Assembly: GCA_024958715.1 (NCBI GenBank)
Contig: JANWUS010000010.1
Coordinates: 1 to 34,309 of the forward strand
Origin: Cyanobium sp. FGCU52
GTDB taxonomy: Bacteria > Cyanobacteriota > Cyanobacteriia > PCC-6307 > Cyanobiaceae
Direction: 5' to 3'
Length of the DNA: 34,309 bases
Numbering within the stretch: the first letter of the stretch is position 1; each line of letters starts with the position of its first letter. The notes below the pieces were generated by a model. That model had not been told where the DNA came from. It saw nothing but the letters and a program-made list of their open reading frames with translations, and made no database searches. A program made the position numbers and the translations under genes. Shown here one piece after another: positions 1-8,353 of this stretch.

Positions 1-10
1 GCTTTCAGGC

Positions 11-258
11 ATGGAGTCCTGCGACGGAGCGTCCTGCCCCCTGAACGCATACCAAGCGAAAGCGGAATCAGATGCTGATGCCCGTCCGCATACAGACGAT
101 CAGATGAGTGCGATTGTCCACGTGCGAGTGCTGCGTAGTCGTCCAGAGTTGCCAGGAAAAGAGTAGCTTCTTCATTTCAATATAGTCCTGAGGCAATTGA
201 TTATTTCAGGGCTTCTGGAGATGGCTGGCAAGCTCTTCTGGATGCTGCTCTCAAGTAA
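11..258 (+). pseudogene. BrnA-type antitoxin, frameshifted remnant
   Basis: Two overlapping frames together read as one BrnA-like antitoxin. The first opens at ATG 11 (it is also open to the window edge) and runs to a stop at 164-166, ending in an RPELPGKE segment. The second, ending at TAA 256-258, reads YSPEAIDYFRASGDGWQALL, the typical BrnA C-terminus (SPE..xYFrAsG.GWQ..id.AL). Adding one A to the A4 run at 157-160 joins them into about 82 residues, the usual BrnA length. In the family, BrnA is a DNA-binding antitoxin that neutralises the RNase toxin BrnT and represses its own operon. A brnT gene, if present, would lie upstream and outside the window. The break could be real decay or a base-call error. 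Base composition is less GC-rich than the neighbouring genes, which fits acquired DNA. Confidence 0.6.
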
Positions 259-597
259 TATATTAAAGCTCACTCAACTGGCGATGCAAAGGAGGCCTAA
301 CATCAAGATTCAGAAGACGGGAGCGAATGGTGACGACAATGCCAATGCCATGGCCCGCTTCTGATCTTGAGCGTTACCCCTACGAGTGCAGCCGCAATTC
401 TTAACGTCCTGCGCCCGACGAAAGACCGCCTCTATTGGCCAGATTGAGATGTCGACTGGTCTGTTGCGTCTACCCGCCATCCTGAGGGATGTCCCCTGAG
501 GGCAAAGAGCACCTTCCAACCACGCCGTTCACCGGATCCGCCTCCGAAAACTCTCTGATCCCACCGAGCAGATGGAGGCCTTACTCTCGGCAACCAG
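259..597. other. Stretch without a recognisable gene
   Basis: About 340 bases between the antitoxin remnant and the helicase gene. A good Shine-Dalgarno-like AAGGAGG sits at 287-293, but no ATG, GTG or TTG follows at a useful distance. Short open frames exist on both strands (for example 310-519 on the minus strand), but none resembles a family I know. The stretch is less GC-rich than the rest of the window and may be decayed mobile or toxin-antitoxin DNA. Confidence 0.5.
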
Positions 598-3165
598 GTG
601 ATGGCAAGCGATCGAGGGGCTTCGGTGGGCGGTGTGGGCAAAACCAGGCGCGCCGAGCCGACCAGCCCGCTGCTCGCCCCCATCGAAGCCTGGTTCGCCC
701 GACAGGGCTGGACGCCGTTGCCCTTCCAGCGGCAGGCGTGGGAGGCCTATCTGGCGGGCGAGAGCGGCCTGATCCAGGTGCCCACCGGCTCCGGCAAAAC
801 CTATGCGGCCGTGATGGGGCCGATCGCCGAGGTGCTGGCGGACACCGACTGGAGCCCAGAGCAACCCGGCACCTCACCCAAGGGCCTGCGTCTGCTCTAC
901 CTCACCCCCCTGCGGGCCCTCAGCCGCGACCTGGCTCTGGCGATCCAGGCGCCGATCGAGGCCATGGGCTGGCCGCTGAAGCTGGCCATCCGCAACGGCG
1001 ACACCTCCAGCCATGAGCGCACCAAGCAGCTGCGCACGCCGCCCCAGATCCTGATCACCACCCCCGAATCCCTCAGCCTGCTGCTGGCCAACGCCAAGGC
1101 ACAGGAACTGTTCGGTTCGCTGCAGGCGGTGGTGCTCGATGAGTGGCATGAGCTGATGGGCAGCAAGCGCGGCGTGCAGGCCGAGCTCTGCCTCGGCTGG
1201 CTGCGGGCGCTGCGACCCAACCTGCGCACCTGGGCGATCAGCGCCACGATCGGCAACCTTGAGGAGGCGGCCCGGGCGGCGATCGGAAACCAGCCGTCCG
1301 TGCGTCAACCCCGCATCATCACCGCCGACATCGAGCGCAAGACAGCGATCCGCAGCCTGCTGCCCGAGCAGATCGACGGCTTCCCCTGGGCCGGCCACCT
1401 CGGCCTGCGCATGTACGAGGAACTGGTGGCAGCCCTCGATCCCGCGGTGGCGACCCTGCTGTTCACCAACACCCGCAACCAGGCCGAACGCTGGCACCAG
1501 TGCCTGCGCTATGCCTGCCCGGAGATGGAGGACGCCCTGGCGCTGCACCACAGCGCCATCGTCCGCAGCCAGCGGGAGGCGATCGAGGCGGGGGTGAAGG
1601 AGGGCTCGATCCGCTGGGTGGTCTGCACCAGCTCGCTCGATCTGGGGGTCGACTTCCAGCCGGTGGAGACCGTGGTGCAGATCGGCTCCGCCAAGAACCT
1701 GGCGCGCCTGCTGCAGCGGGCCGGCCGATCCGCCCACTGCCCCGGTGGCACCTCCCAGGTGCTGTTCATGCCCACCAACGCCCTGGAACTGCTGGAGGTG
1801 TCGGCGATGCGGCGCGGACTGGCGGCGGGGCTGGTGGAGGTGCGCCGCCCGCCCGAAGCGCCCCTCGACGTGCTGCTGCAGCACCTGGTGAGCCTGGCCT
1901 GCGGCCCCGGCTTCGATCCGCTGGCCGAGCGGGAGGCGCTTCGCCGCGTGTGGAGCTACCGCCACCTCGACGACGACGCCTGGCAGTGGTGCCTCGATTT
2001 CCTTGAGCAAGGCGGCTCCTGCCTGGGGGCCTATCCCCGCTACCGCAAGCTCGAGCGCCAGCCCCTCGATCCAGAGCAGCCCGAGGGCGCCTTCCGCTAC
2101 GTGGTGCGGGAGCCGGCGATCGCCCGCCTGCACCGGCTGAACGTGGGCACGATCACCGCTGATCGCTCCGTCACGGTGCGCGTTCAGCGGGGCGCGGTGC
2201 TCGGCCACGTGGAGGAGACGTTCGTGGCACGTCTGCGGCCGGGGGATGTGTTCTTCTTCGCCGGCCGTTCGCTGGAGTTCGTGCGGCTGCGGGAGATGAC
2301 GGCGCTGGTGAAGGCCTCCAAGCGAAAGAGCCGCATGGTGCCGGCCTGGGGCGGCGGCCAGATGGCCCTCTCCGACCTGCTGGCCCACCACCTGCGCGAA
2401 GAGGTGCACCGCTGCGCCGAGGGCCGGCTCGACTCGCCGGAACTGCGGGCCCTCCAACCACTGCTCGCCCGCCAGGCCGATCTCTCCGTCCTGCCCCGCC
2501 GGGACGAAACGCTGCTGGAGCTCTGCCGCACCCGGGAGGGCAGCCACCTGTTCCTCTATCCCTTCGAAGGGCGCTTCGTGCACGAGGGCCTCGGCTTCCT
2601 CTGGGCCTGGCGCCTGGCCCGCCACCACAGCGGCACCTTCACCGTCTCGGTGAACGACCACGGATTCGAGCTGCTGGCCGCCAAGGACTATCCCTTCGAC
2701 GATCTCGTGGAGGAGCACCTCGAGGAACTGCTCGACGACCGGGCGCTGGAGGCCGACCTGGAGCAGGCGGTGCATCTCTCGGAACTCTGCCGCCGGCGCT
2801 TCCGCTCCATCGCCCAGGTGAGCGGTCTGGTGGCCGGCGGCCTGCCCGGCGATCGCCGCAGCGGCGGCCAGCTGCAGATCAGCGCCGCCCTGCTGTTCGA
2901 TGTGTTCCAGCGCCACGAACCCGACAACCGGCTGCTGGCCCAGGCCCGCCATGAGGTGGTCGTGGACCAGCTGGAGGTGCATCGCCTGCGGGCCGCCCTG
3001 GAACGGATCCGCTCCAGCCAGCTGCGGCTCGAGCACACCGCCCGGCCGGGCCCGTTCGCCTTCCCCCTGCTGGCGGAGCGCCTCAACCAGCGGATGAGCA
3101 ACGAATCCCTACTGGAGCGGCTGGAGCGGCTTCGCAAGGAAGCCCTGCGGGCCGAAGGCTCCTGA
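598..3165 (+). CDS. Ligase-associated DEXH-box DNA helicase (Lhr-like)
   Basis: Superfamily 2 helicase of 855 residues, of the type found with an ATP-dependent DNA ligase, an exonuclease and the PdeM nuclease in a bacterial DNA-damage response set. Visible motifs: an FQRQAW Q-motif-like segment near residue 43, Walker A PTGSGKT at 62-68, motif Ia TPLRAL at 103-108, TTPESL at 154-159, the DEWH box at 181-184 followed by ELMGSKRG (typical of this subfamily), SATIG at 215-219, and motif VI QRAGRSAH near residue 375. The long C-terminal half is the Lhr-type extension. Codon 598 is GTG and is followed directly by ATG at 601; either may be the start, and neither has a strong ribosome site. The ligase and exonuclease are not in the window; pdeM is 5.8 kb downstream. 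The role is inferred from family membership. Confidence 0.9.
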   Translation: MMASDRGASVGGVGKTRRAEPTSPLLAPIEAWFARQGWTPLPFQRQAWEAYLAGESGLIQVPTGSGKTYAAVMGPIAEVLADTDWSPEQPGTSPKGLRLLYLTPLRALSRDLALAIQAPIEAMGWPLKLAIRNGDTSSHERTKQLRTPPQILITTPESLSLLLANAKAQELFGSLQAVVLDEWHELMGSKRGVQAELCLGWLRALRPNLRTWAISATIGNLEEAARAAIGNQPSVRQPRIITADIERKTAIRSLLPEQIDGFPWAGHLGLRMYEELVAALDPAVATLLFTNTRNQAERWHQCLRYACPEMEDALALHHSAIVRSQREAIEAGVKEGSIRWVVCTSSLDLGVDFQPVETVVQIGSAKNLARLLQRAGRSAHCPGGTSQVLFMPTNALELLEVSAMRRGLAAGLVEVRRPPEAPLDVLLQHLVSLACGPGFDPLAEREALRRVWSYRHLDDDAWQWCLDFLEQGGSCLGAYPRYRKLERQPLDPEQPEGAFRYVVREPAIARLHRLNVGTITADRSVTVRVQRGAVLGHVEETFVARLRPGDVFFFAGRSLEFVRLREMTALVKASKRKSRMVPAWGGGQMALSDLLAHHLREEVHRCAEGRLDSPELRALQPLLARQADLSVLPRRDETLLELCRTREGSHLFLYPFEGRFVHEGLGFLWAWRLARHHSGTFTVSVNDHGFELLAAKDYPFDDLVEEHLEELLDDRALEADLEQAVHLSELCRRRFRSIAQVSGLVAGGLPGDRRSGGQLQISAALLFDVFQRHEPDNRLLAQARHEVVVDQLEVHRLRAALERIRSSQLRLEHTARPGPFAFPLLAERLNQRMSNESLLERLERLRKEALRAEGS

Positions 3166-3233
3166 GCGGAGAGGGCTGGAACTCGCATAGTCGAGCCGCT
3201 GCGGAGTTGGGCGCCATTCGCTAGAGAGAGGCC

Positions 3234-5294
3234 ATGCTCTTCTCCGGTCTGCGCAAGGCGCTGTCCAGGCGCGGCGGCCCCCTCCCCTGGGTGCTGCTGT
3301 GGGCCGGGCTGCTGATCACGGCACTGATCAGCGTGGCGATGCTTCAGGCCGAACGGGAGGATCGGCAGCGAAGGGCCCAGGTGCTGGCCAACGACATAGG
3401 GGCGGCGCTCGATAACCGGCTGGGGAGCACCGTGGCCCTGCTCAGCGCCACCGTTGGGCTGTTCCAGGCGTCCGAGCAGGTGACGCAGTCGGAATTCCAT
3501 CGGTTCTACAAGGCGCTCGACCTCTCGGTCGATACCCTCACGGGCATCCAGGGCGTCGGCTTTACGGCCGTCGTGCCCCCCGGGCCCGGCCGGATCGCCT
3601 TCGTGGAGAGGGCGCGGGCCGACGGCCTGCCGGACTTCAGGATCTGGTCGAACGCGGCGCAGACGGGGCCATCCCCTGCCAAGGGCGACGACGACCCCGG
3701 TATCACGGTCCCCAGCCTCACAAGCTCGATCCTCTTTCTCGAGCCCGAGAGCTGGCGCAATCGCCGGGCGATCGGCTTTGACATGTACAGCCAGCCCACC
3801 CGCCGGCTGGCCATGGCGATGGCGGCCATCAGCGGCCGGCCGAGTCTGAGCGGGCCGTTGCGGCTCGTGCAGGAAGCCGGTTCGGAGGTGCAGGTGGGCA
3901 CCCTCCTCTACCTGCCCGTGCGGCGCGGCAGCCCCTCCTCAGGCTCGGAGGGGGGCGATCTCTCGACACTCATGGGCTGGGCCTACGCCCCCCTGCGCAT
4001 GGGGGATCTGCTCAAGGCGAGTCTCTCCAGGGTCGAGAATCCCGACCTCCACGGCTCCCGCGTGCTGCTCTACGACGGCCGGGAGCCCCGCGCCGACCGC
4101 CTGCTCGCAGACAGCGCGCGCAACGATTCCCCCTCTCCCCCCGCCGGCACCGTCTGGGTGCAGCAACCGATGGTGGACAGGGACTGGTTGATCGGTGTGG
4201 CCCTTCGCCCCGGCAGCCTCCCCCTGCTGGGGGTCACCCCCGCGATCCTGCTCACGGCTCTGGCGGGAACCCTGGCCAGCACGGTGGCGGCGCTGACCGC
4301 CTCGATCCTGCTCCGGAACCACCGGGCCACACTGACGGCGCTGAAGGAGGCGGAAGAGGCCAGCCGGGAGCGGGCCCTGGCGGCCACGGTGTTCGAGGCC
4401 AGCCCCGTGGGCATCATCGTCACCGACGCCGATGGGATCATCCTCACCACCAACGTGGCCTTCAGCCAGATCAGCGGCTGGGCGAGCCGGGAGGTCCAGG
4501 GCCACAAGGCCAACATCCTGCGCTCCGGCCGGCACGACAACGCCTTTTACCAGAACCTCTGGGAATCGATCATCCAGCGCGGCTACTGGAACGGCGAGAT
4601 CTGGAACCGCCATCGCAACGGCCAGATCCGCCGCCACCAGCTGAGCATCTGCGCCGTGCTCAACCACGACCACCAGATCACCCAGTTCGTGGGGATGCTG
4701 AGCGACATCACCGATCGCCATGCGGAAGACGAACAGGTGCGCCATCAGGCCCTGCACGACTACCTCACCGGGCTTCCCAACCGGGCCCTGCTGCTGGAGC
4801 AGCTGCAGCACGGCCTGGCGCTGGTGCGCCGTCGCGGGGGGCGGGTGGCGCTGATGTTCATGGACCTCGACGGCTTCAAGCCCGTGAACGATCAGGACGG
4901 TCACGTGGTGGGCGACCAGCTGCTCAAGGAGGTCTCCCAGCGGCTGCTCAACGGCGTGCGCGCCAGCGACACGGTCTGCCGCCAGGGGGGCGATGAATTC
5001 GTGCTGCTGATCATCGAAGCCGGCAGCGACCAGGACCTGCTGGGGCTGGCGCGCAAGCTGCAGCAGGCCGTCGCCCAGCCCTACCCCGGACTCCCGCCCG
5101 ACGTGAAGATCAGCATGAGCGTGGGGATCGCCTGCTGGCCGGAGCATGCCCTCGATGCCGACGACCTGTTCCGGGCGGCGGACACCGCCATGTACGAGGC
5201 CAAGCGGAGCACGGGGGAGAAGCTGCAGCTGGCACCTGCTCTCGACATCGAACCGCCGGGAACGGCCCCGGCCCCGCTGCTGGAAACAGGCTGA
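3234..5294 (+). CDS. Membrane diguanylate cyclase, CHASE-PAS-GGDEF
   Basis: Predicted sensor enzyme of 686 residues that makes cyclic di-GMP from two GTP. An N-terminal membrane helix (about 18-37) is followed by an extracytoplasmic CHASE-type sensor (about 60-320), a second helix (about 333-360), a PAS domain (about 383-495) and a GGDEF domain (about 505-665). The active-site GGDEF at 585-589 is intact. RASD at 576-579 sits exactly five residues before it, matching the RxxD inhibitory site, so product inhibition is likely. There is no EAL or HD-GYP domain. CHASE ligands in such proteins are mostly unknown. The start ATG at 3234 places the first helix correctly; a CATAGT (-10-like) lies at 3186-3191. 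The glycosyltransferase with a PilZ-like domain at 11792 is a possible c-di-GMP target, but that link is only inference. Confidence 0.93.
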   Translation: MLFSGLRKALSRRGGPLPWVLLWAGLLITALISVAMLQAEREDRQRRAQVLANDIGAALDNRLGSTVALLSATVGLFQASEQVTQSEFHRFYKALDLSVDTLTGIQGVGFTAVVPPGPGRIAFVERARADGLPDFRIWSNAAQTGPSPAKGDDDPGITVPSLTSSILFLEPESWRNRRAIGFDMYSQPTRRLAMAMAAISGRPSLSGPLRLVQEAGSEVQVGTLLYLPVRRGSPSSGSEGGDLSTLMGWAYAPLRMGDLLKASLSRVENPDLHGSRVLLYDGREPRADRLLADSARNDSPSPPAGTVWVQQPMVDRDWLIGVALRPGSLPLLGVTPAILLTALAGTLASTVAALTASILLRNHRATLTALKEAEEASRERALAATVFEASPVGIIVTDADGIILTTNVAFSQISGWASREVQGHKANILRSGRHDNAFYQNLWESIIQRGYWNGEIWNRHRNGQIRRHQLSICAVLNHDHQITQFVGMLSDITDRHAEDEQVRHQALHDYLTGLPNRALLLEQLQHGLALVRRRGGRVALMFMDLDGFKPVNDQDGHVVGDQLLKEVSQRLLNGVRASDTVCRQGGDEFVLLIIEAGSDQDLLGLARKLQQAVAQPYPGLPPDVKISMSVGIACWPEHALDADDLFRAADTAMYEAKRSTGEKLQLAPALDIEPPGTAPAPLLETG

Positions 5295-5295
5295 T

Positions 5296-5421
5296 TCAGG
5301 AGGAGCGCTTCTCCAGACGGCGCACGATCAGGGCCATCAGGCCGACGGAGCCGGCCAGGACGACGAGCAGGGCAAGGGTGAGGGGCTGGTCCACGACAGG
5401 CGGGGGAGGCGGGGCGATCAT
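5296..5421 (-). CDS. Small single-pass membrane protein, 41 aa
   Basis: A minus-strand frame of 41 codons begins with ATG at 5421 and ends with TGA at 5296. The product starts MIAPPPPPVVDQ, continues with one hydrophobic helix (about residues 14-33) and ends in a basic tail RRLEKRSS, as expected for a single-pass membrane protein with its C-terminus in the cytoplasm. It fits exactly in the space between the diguanylate cyclase stop (5292-5294) and the start of the next plus-strand gene. Its ATG overlaps the ATG of that gene head to head within one CATG. I do not recognise the family. A chance open frame in GC-rich DNA is the alternative; the membrane-protein layout and the exact fit argue against it. 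No strong ribosome site is visible. Confidence 0.45.
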   Translation of the reverse strand: MIAPPPPPVVDQPLTLALLVVLAGSVGLMALIVRRLEKRSS

Positions 5422-6112
5422 GGCAGAGCCCGCCAGCCGCCTCCGCCCGATGACCCTGCCGACCGCACGGGTGTTCGTCTACGGCAGCCTGCGGCGAGGT
5501 CAGAGCAACCACGACCAGCTCCGGGGAGCCCGGGCCGAGGGGGAAGGAACCCTGGCAGGGGCGGACCTGCATGATCTGGGTCCGTTCCCGATGGCGGTGC
5601 CCGGCAGCGGCCGGGTGCAGGGCGAGGTGTTCGCGGTGACCCGCGAGCAGCTGCTGGCGCTGGATCGCTTCGAGGGCGTTCCCCGCCTCTACCGGCGCCA
5701 CAGGCGCCGGCTGGTGGATGGCCGGCGGGTCTGGGTCTACCTCGGCCAGGCCCATCAGGTGCGCCACTCGCCGCTGCTGCCGGAGGGCCGCTGGGAAGGT
5801 CCGCGCCGCCACCCCTCGAACCGGCGGCAGGGGGAAGGAATCGGTGTCCTGGCGATCGGGCTGCTGGCGCTCGGCCTTCCTGGCATCGGCCTGTGGGCCG
5901 TGGGCCCCGCCCTCGCCGGCGGCTTCGACAGCCAGGCCGCCTGCGCCGGCTGGCGCTCCAGCCAAGGCACTGCCCGCATCCTGCTGGGCAACCAGATCGG
6001 CGCCGAGAACTACCTCAGCAAGAGCCGCCGCTTCCAGGACAGCCCGCCCGAAGCCCCCGTGGAGCTCTACAGCGTCCTCGACCTGCGGCGGGTGTGCGAC
6101 GAGCGTCGCTGA
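5420..6112 (+). CDS. Gamma-glutamylcyclotransferase-like domain fused to an exported-type domain
   Basis: Residues 16-125 (counted from ATG 5420) are an AIG2/GGCT fold: VYGSLRRG near the N-terminus, LHDLGPFPMAVPG in the middle, then LDRFEGVPRLYRR, whose Glu is the expected catalytic acid. Such enzymes cleave gamma-glutamyl amides to 5-oxoproline. After residue 135 comes RRQGEG, a hydrophobic stretch of about 22 residues ending PALA, then about 65 residues containing a GNQIGAENYLSKSRRF segment. The second half looks like a signal peptide plus a small secreted domain, yet no in-frame ATG, GTG or TTG precedes it, so it reads as one 230-residue protein with a membrane segment between the domains. 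ATG 5420 has a GGAGG about 10 bases upstream; ATG 5450 is an alternative start. The C-terminal domain has no function I can name. Confidence 0.75.
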   Translation: MAEPASRLRPMTLPTARVFVYGSLRRGQSNHDQLRGARAEGEGTLAGADLHDLGPFPMAVPGSGRVQGEVFAVTREQLLALDRFEGVPRLYRRHRRRLVDGRRVWVYLGQAHQVRHSPLLPEGRWEGPRRHPSNRRQGEGIGVLAIGLLALGLPGIGLWAVGPALAGGFDSQAACAGWRSSQGTARILLGNQIGAENYLSKSRRFQDSPPEAPVELYSVLDLRRVCDERR

Positions 6113-6122
6113 GCCGCCCGGC

Positions 6123-8291
6123 TCAGGCGGCCACGAGCCAGCGTCCGGCCCCGCCCAGCAGCAGGGTGGCCAGCGACAGCACGGCCCAGGTGATCCGGGC
6201 CGGCTGCAGCAGGCGGCGCAGCAGCACCACCGAACCGCCCACCCCCGTCACGACGGCAAGGGTCTGGCAGAAGGCCACCACGTGGGGATCGGCGCTCCAG
6301 GCGGGCAGATCGGAGGCAGGAATCCGCAGCGGGGCGAGCGACACCGGCAGCACCAGGCCCGCCTCCCCCATCCCCAGGGGCAGGAAGTGGGCAAGCATCA
6401 ACGACCAGAGCAGCGGCAGCAGGGCATAGAGCAGCAGGCGCTGCCGCGGGGCCGGCCAGCGGGCAGGCGCCAGAACGACCGTGAGCCAGCGCACGAGCTG
6501 GAAGGCCGCCGATGGCAGGGCCAGGATCAGGGTGGCCGCCGCCAGACGGGGCAGCAGGGGCCCCGTGTGCAGGCTCTCCGGAAAGTCCGGCAGCCAACCG
6601 AGCAGCTTCGGCCCGTGGTGCAGCAGCACTCCGCCGGCCAGCACCAGGATCAGTCCGGTCTCCCCGTCGGGAGGGGCCATGTCCCGCTGCAGGTCGGCGG
6701 CGGGCGGGCGCAGGCGCAGCTGCACCGAGCGGTGAGGACAGGCCTGGGCGCAGCTGAGGCAGAGCACGCAGTTGCGGTTGTCGAGCAGGTGGGCCGGATG
6801 GGTGCCCAGGGGGCAGCCGGCGGTGGCCAGGCCCTCCCCCTCCGCCGGTCCGCCCTTGAAGCAGGCGTAGGTGGTGCAGCTGCCGCTGCAGGTGCCCACC
6901 TGGGCCCGCAGCTCACTGATCGCCAGCTTGGCGAACAGCCCGTTCATGCCCCCGACCGGGCAGAGATAGCGGCACCAGAAGCGCTTCTCGAACCGCAGCG
7001 AGCCGATCACCGCCCCGGCGGTGATCAGCAGCAGCAGCAGGCTGCTCAGGTGGGCCGTGTCCTGCAGGTCCGCCAGCTCCTCCCACAGCAGGATCGCCGC
7101 GAAGCCTGCCGCGAGCAGCGGAGCGGCCCAGCGGTCACTGTCGCCGCGCGGCCAGCGGGCGGGTTGCCAGCCGAGGCGCCGCGCGATCCGCTGCACGATC
7201 TCACCCCAGACCATGAACGGACAGAAGGAGCACCACAGCCGCCCCACCAGGGGGTAGGCCAGCAGGATCAGCGGCCACCACCAGGCCCAGAACAGGTTGA
7301 GGGCGCCGTTGTGGGCCCGGTCCTGGGGCCCGAGCCACAGCCAGAGGTTCACCAGCACGAACAGCCAGCTCACAACGCCGAACAGCAGGGTGTTCCACAG
7401 CCGCGGCGAGCGCATCCACTCCCTGAGCACCGGTTTCCAGCGCCAGAGATCGAAGCGGGCCCGCGTGGTGCGTCGCTCCGTCCAGAACACGTCTTCCGGC
7501 AGCTCCGCCGGGCAGGTGGCGCTGCACTGGCGCAGGGCCCGCTCGATCAGCTGGCTGAGCTCGCGCAGATTGCCGGGAAAGTCGTAGGTCTGCAGGCGCT
7601 TGACCAGCGTCTCGCCCACCAGCGGCGGCCGGGGCCAGCCCAGGCTGAGGGCCTTCTGGCGCACCCCGTAGCGCAGCCATTCCCCCAGGTCCTGCCGCCG
7701 CACCCGCAGGGGCGGTACCCGGATCTGGCGCACCAGGGGATCGAGATCGGGAACGGTGGTCTCGGTGGTGAGGAACACCCGGCCCGGAAACCGCCGCTCC
7801 ACCCCATCGCTGCCGGTCCAGCGCCCCGAACGGACCAGCTCCAGCAGGGCCGGCCGCAGTTCGACGGGCACCTTGTCGATCTGGTCGATCAGCAGGGCCC
7901 CCCGCCCCAGGCATTCGAGCAGGGGCGGCGCCTCGCCGCTGCTGCCGGGGCCGGCCCCGGCAGCGAACAGCTCACCGCCGTCCGGGCGCAGCAGGGCCCC
8001 GTTCAGCCGCACCATCAGCTGGTGGCGGGCGGCCGAGCCGAAGTGCACCAGGGCGGCGATGTTGTCCTTCTCCAGCCCCGGTTCACCGCTGATCAGCACC
8101 GGCCGGGCGTCGGAATCGGCGGCGGCGCTGCGGATCGCATCGCGTAGCTGGCGGGCATAGCGGCTGCTGCCCACGATCCCCCGCCGGGCCCGGCCCAGCA
8201 GGAAGGGAGCGAGGCGCATCAGGGCGGCGGCGTCCGGGGAGATGGTGCCCGCCCCGCCGCTGGGGGTTGCCTGGCCGGCCATGGCTGCCAC
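6123..8291 (-). CDS. AAA+ (sigma-54-activator-like) domain fused to a NapH/NosR-like membrane iron-sulfur protein
   Basis: Protein of 722 residues if GTG 8291 is the start (ATG 8282 is the alternative). Residues about 35-260 match the AAA+ domain of sigma-54 enhancer-binding proteins, with a Walker A-like GEPGLEKD at 69-76, a Walker B-like ALLIDQID at 132-139 and a sensor-2 type FPGNLREL at 238-245. The glycine before the Walker A lysine is replaced by Glu, the Walker B Glu is Gln, no GAFTGA loop is present and there is no DNA-binding HTH. Residues about 297-720 are a polytopic membrane protein with CSFCP (354-358), CRYLCP (440-445), a CSGSC..YAC group (468-477) and a classic CxxCxxCxxxCP ferredoxin motif at 508-519. 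This resembles NapH/NosR/CcoG-type electron carriers. The AAA+ part is probably a non-transcriptional, perhaps sensory or assembly, module. It is divergent from the GST gene. Confidence 0.85.
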   Translation of the reverse strand: MAAMAGQATPSGGAGTISPDAAALMRLAPFLLGRARRGIVGSSRYARQLRDAIRSAAADSDARPVLISGEPGLEKDNIAALVHFGSAARHQLMVRLNGALLRPDGGELFAAGAGPGSSGEAPPLLECLGRGALLIDQIDKVPVELRPALLELVRSGRWTGSDGVERRFPGRVFLTTETTVPDLDPLVRQIRVPPLRVRRQDLGEWLRYGVRQKALSLGWPRPPLVGETLVKRLQTYDFPGNLRELSQLIERALRQCSATCPAELPEDVFWTERRTTRARFDLWRWKPVLREWMRSPRLWNTLLFGVVSWLFVLVNLWLWLGPQDRAHNGALNLFWAWWWPLILLAYPLVGRLWCSFCPFMVWGEIVQRIARRLGWQPARWPRGDSDRWAAPLLAAGFAAILLWEELADLQDTAHLSSLLLLLITAGAVIGSLRFEKRFWCRYLCPVGGMNGLFAKLAISELRAQVGTCSGSCTTYACFKGGPAEGEGLATAGCPLGTHPAHLLDNRNCVLCLSCAQACPHRSVQLRLRPPAADLQRDMAPPDGETGLILVLAGGVLLHHGPKLLGWLPDFPESLHTGPLLPRLAAATLILALPSAAFQLVRWLTVVLAPARWPAPRQRLLLYALLPLLWSLMLAHFLPLGMGEAGLVLPVSLAPLRIPASDLPAWSADPHVVAFCQTLAVVTGVGGSVVLLRRLLQPARITWAVLSLATLLLGGAGRWLVAA

Positions 8292-8353
8292 CGCTCGCTG
8301 CTTCGATTCTGGCCGCCGATGATGGGGCCTCCCTGGCCAACGCTCCCCACCCC

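Noticed and set aside
310..519. 69-codon minus-strand open frame near the left edge
   Set aside because: No recognisable motif, no ribosome site, and no continuation on either side.
874..3036. 720-codon open frame on the minus strand
   Set aside because: Antisense shadow of the helicase gene. High GC makes stop codons rare on the opposite strand; the product is His/Gln/Gly-rich with no family motif.
5718..8147. 809-codon open frame on the plus strand
   Set aside because: Shadow of the minus-strand AAA+/iron-sulfur gene. It is low-complexity Gln/Arg/Pro-rich, and the opposite strand carries all recognisable motifs.
6123..8291. Calling this protein a sigma-54-dependent transcription factor
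   Set aside because: It lacks GAFTGA and a DNA-binding domain, has altered Walker motifs, and is a membrane iron-sulfur protein in a group without sigma-54.
8267..8353. Extended GST start at TTG 8267
   Set aside because: The extra 29 residues precede the thioredoxin-like first strand and would overlap the start of the divergent gene; ATG 8354 fits the family.
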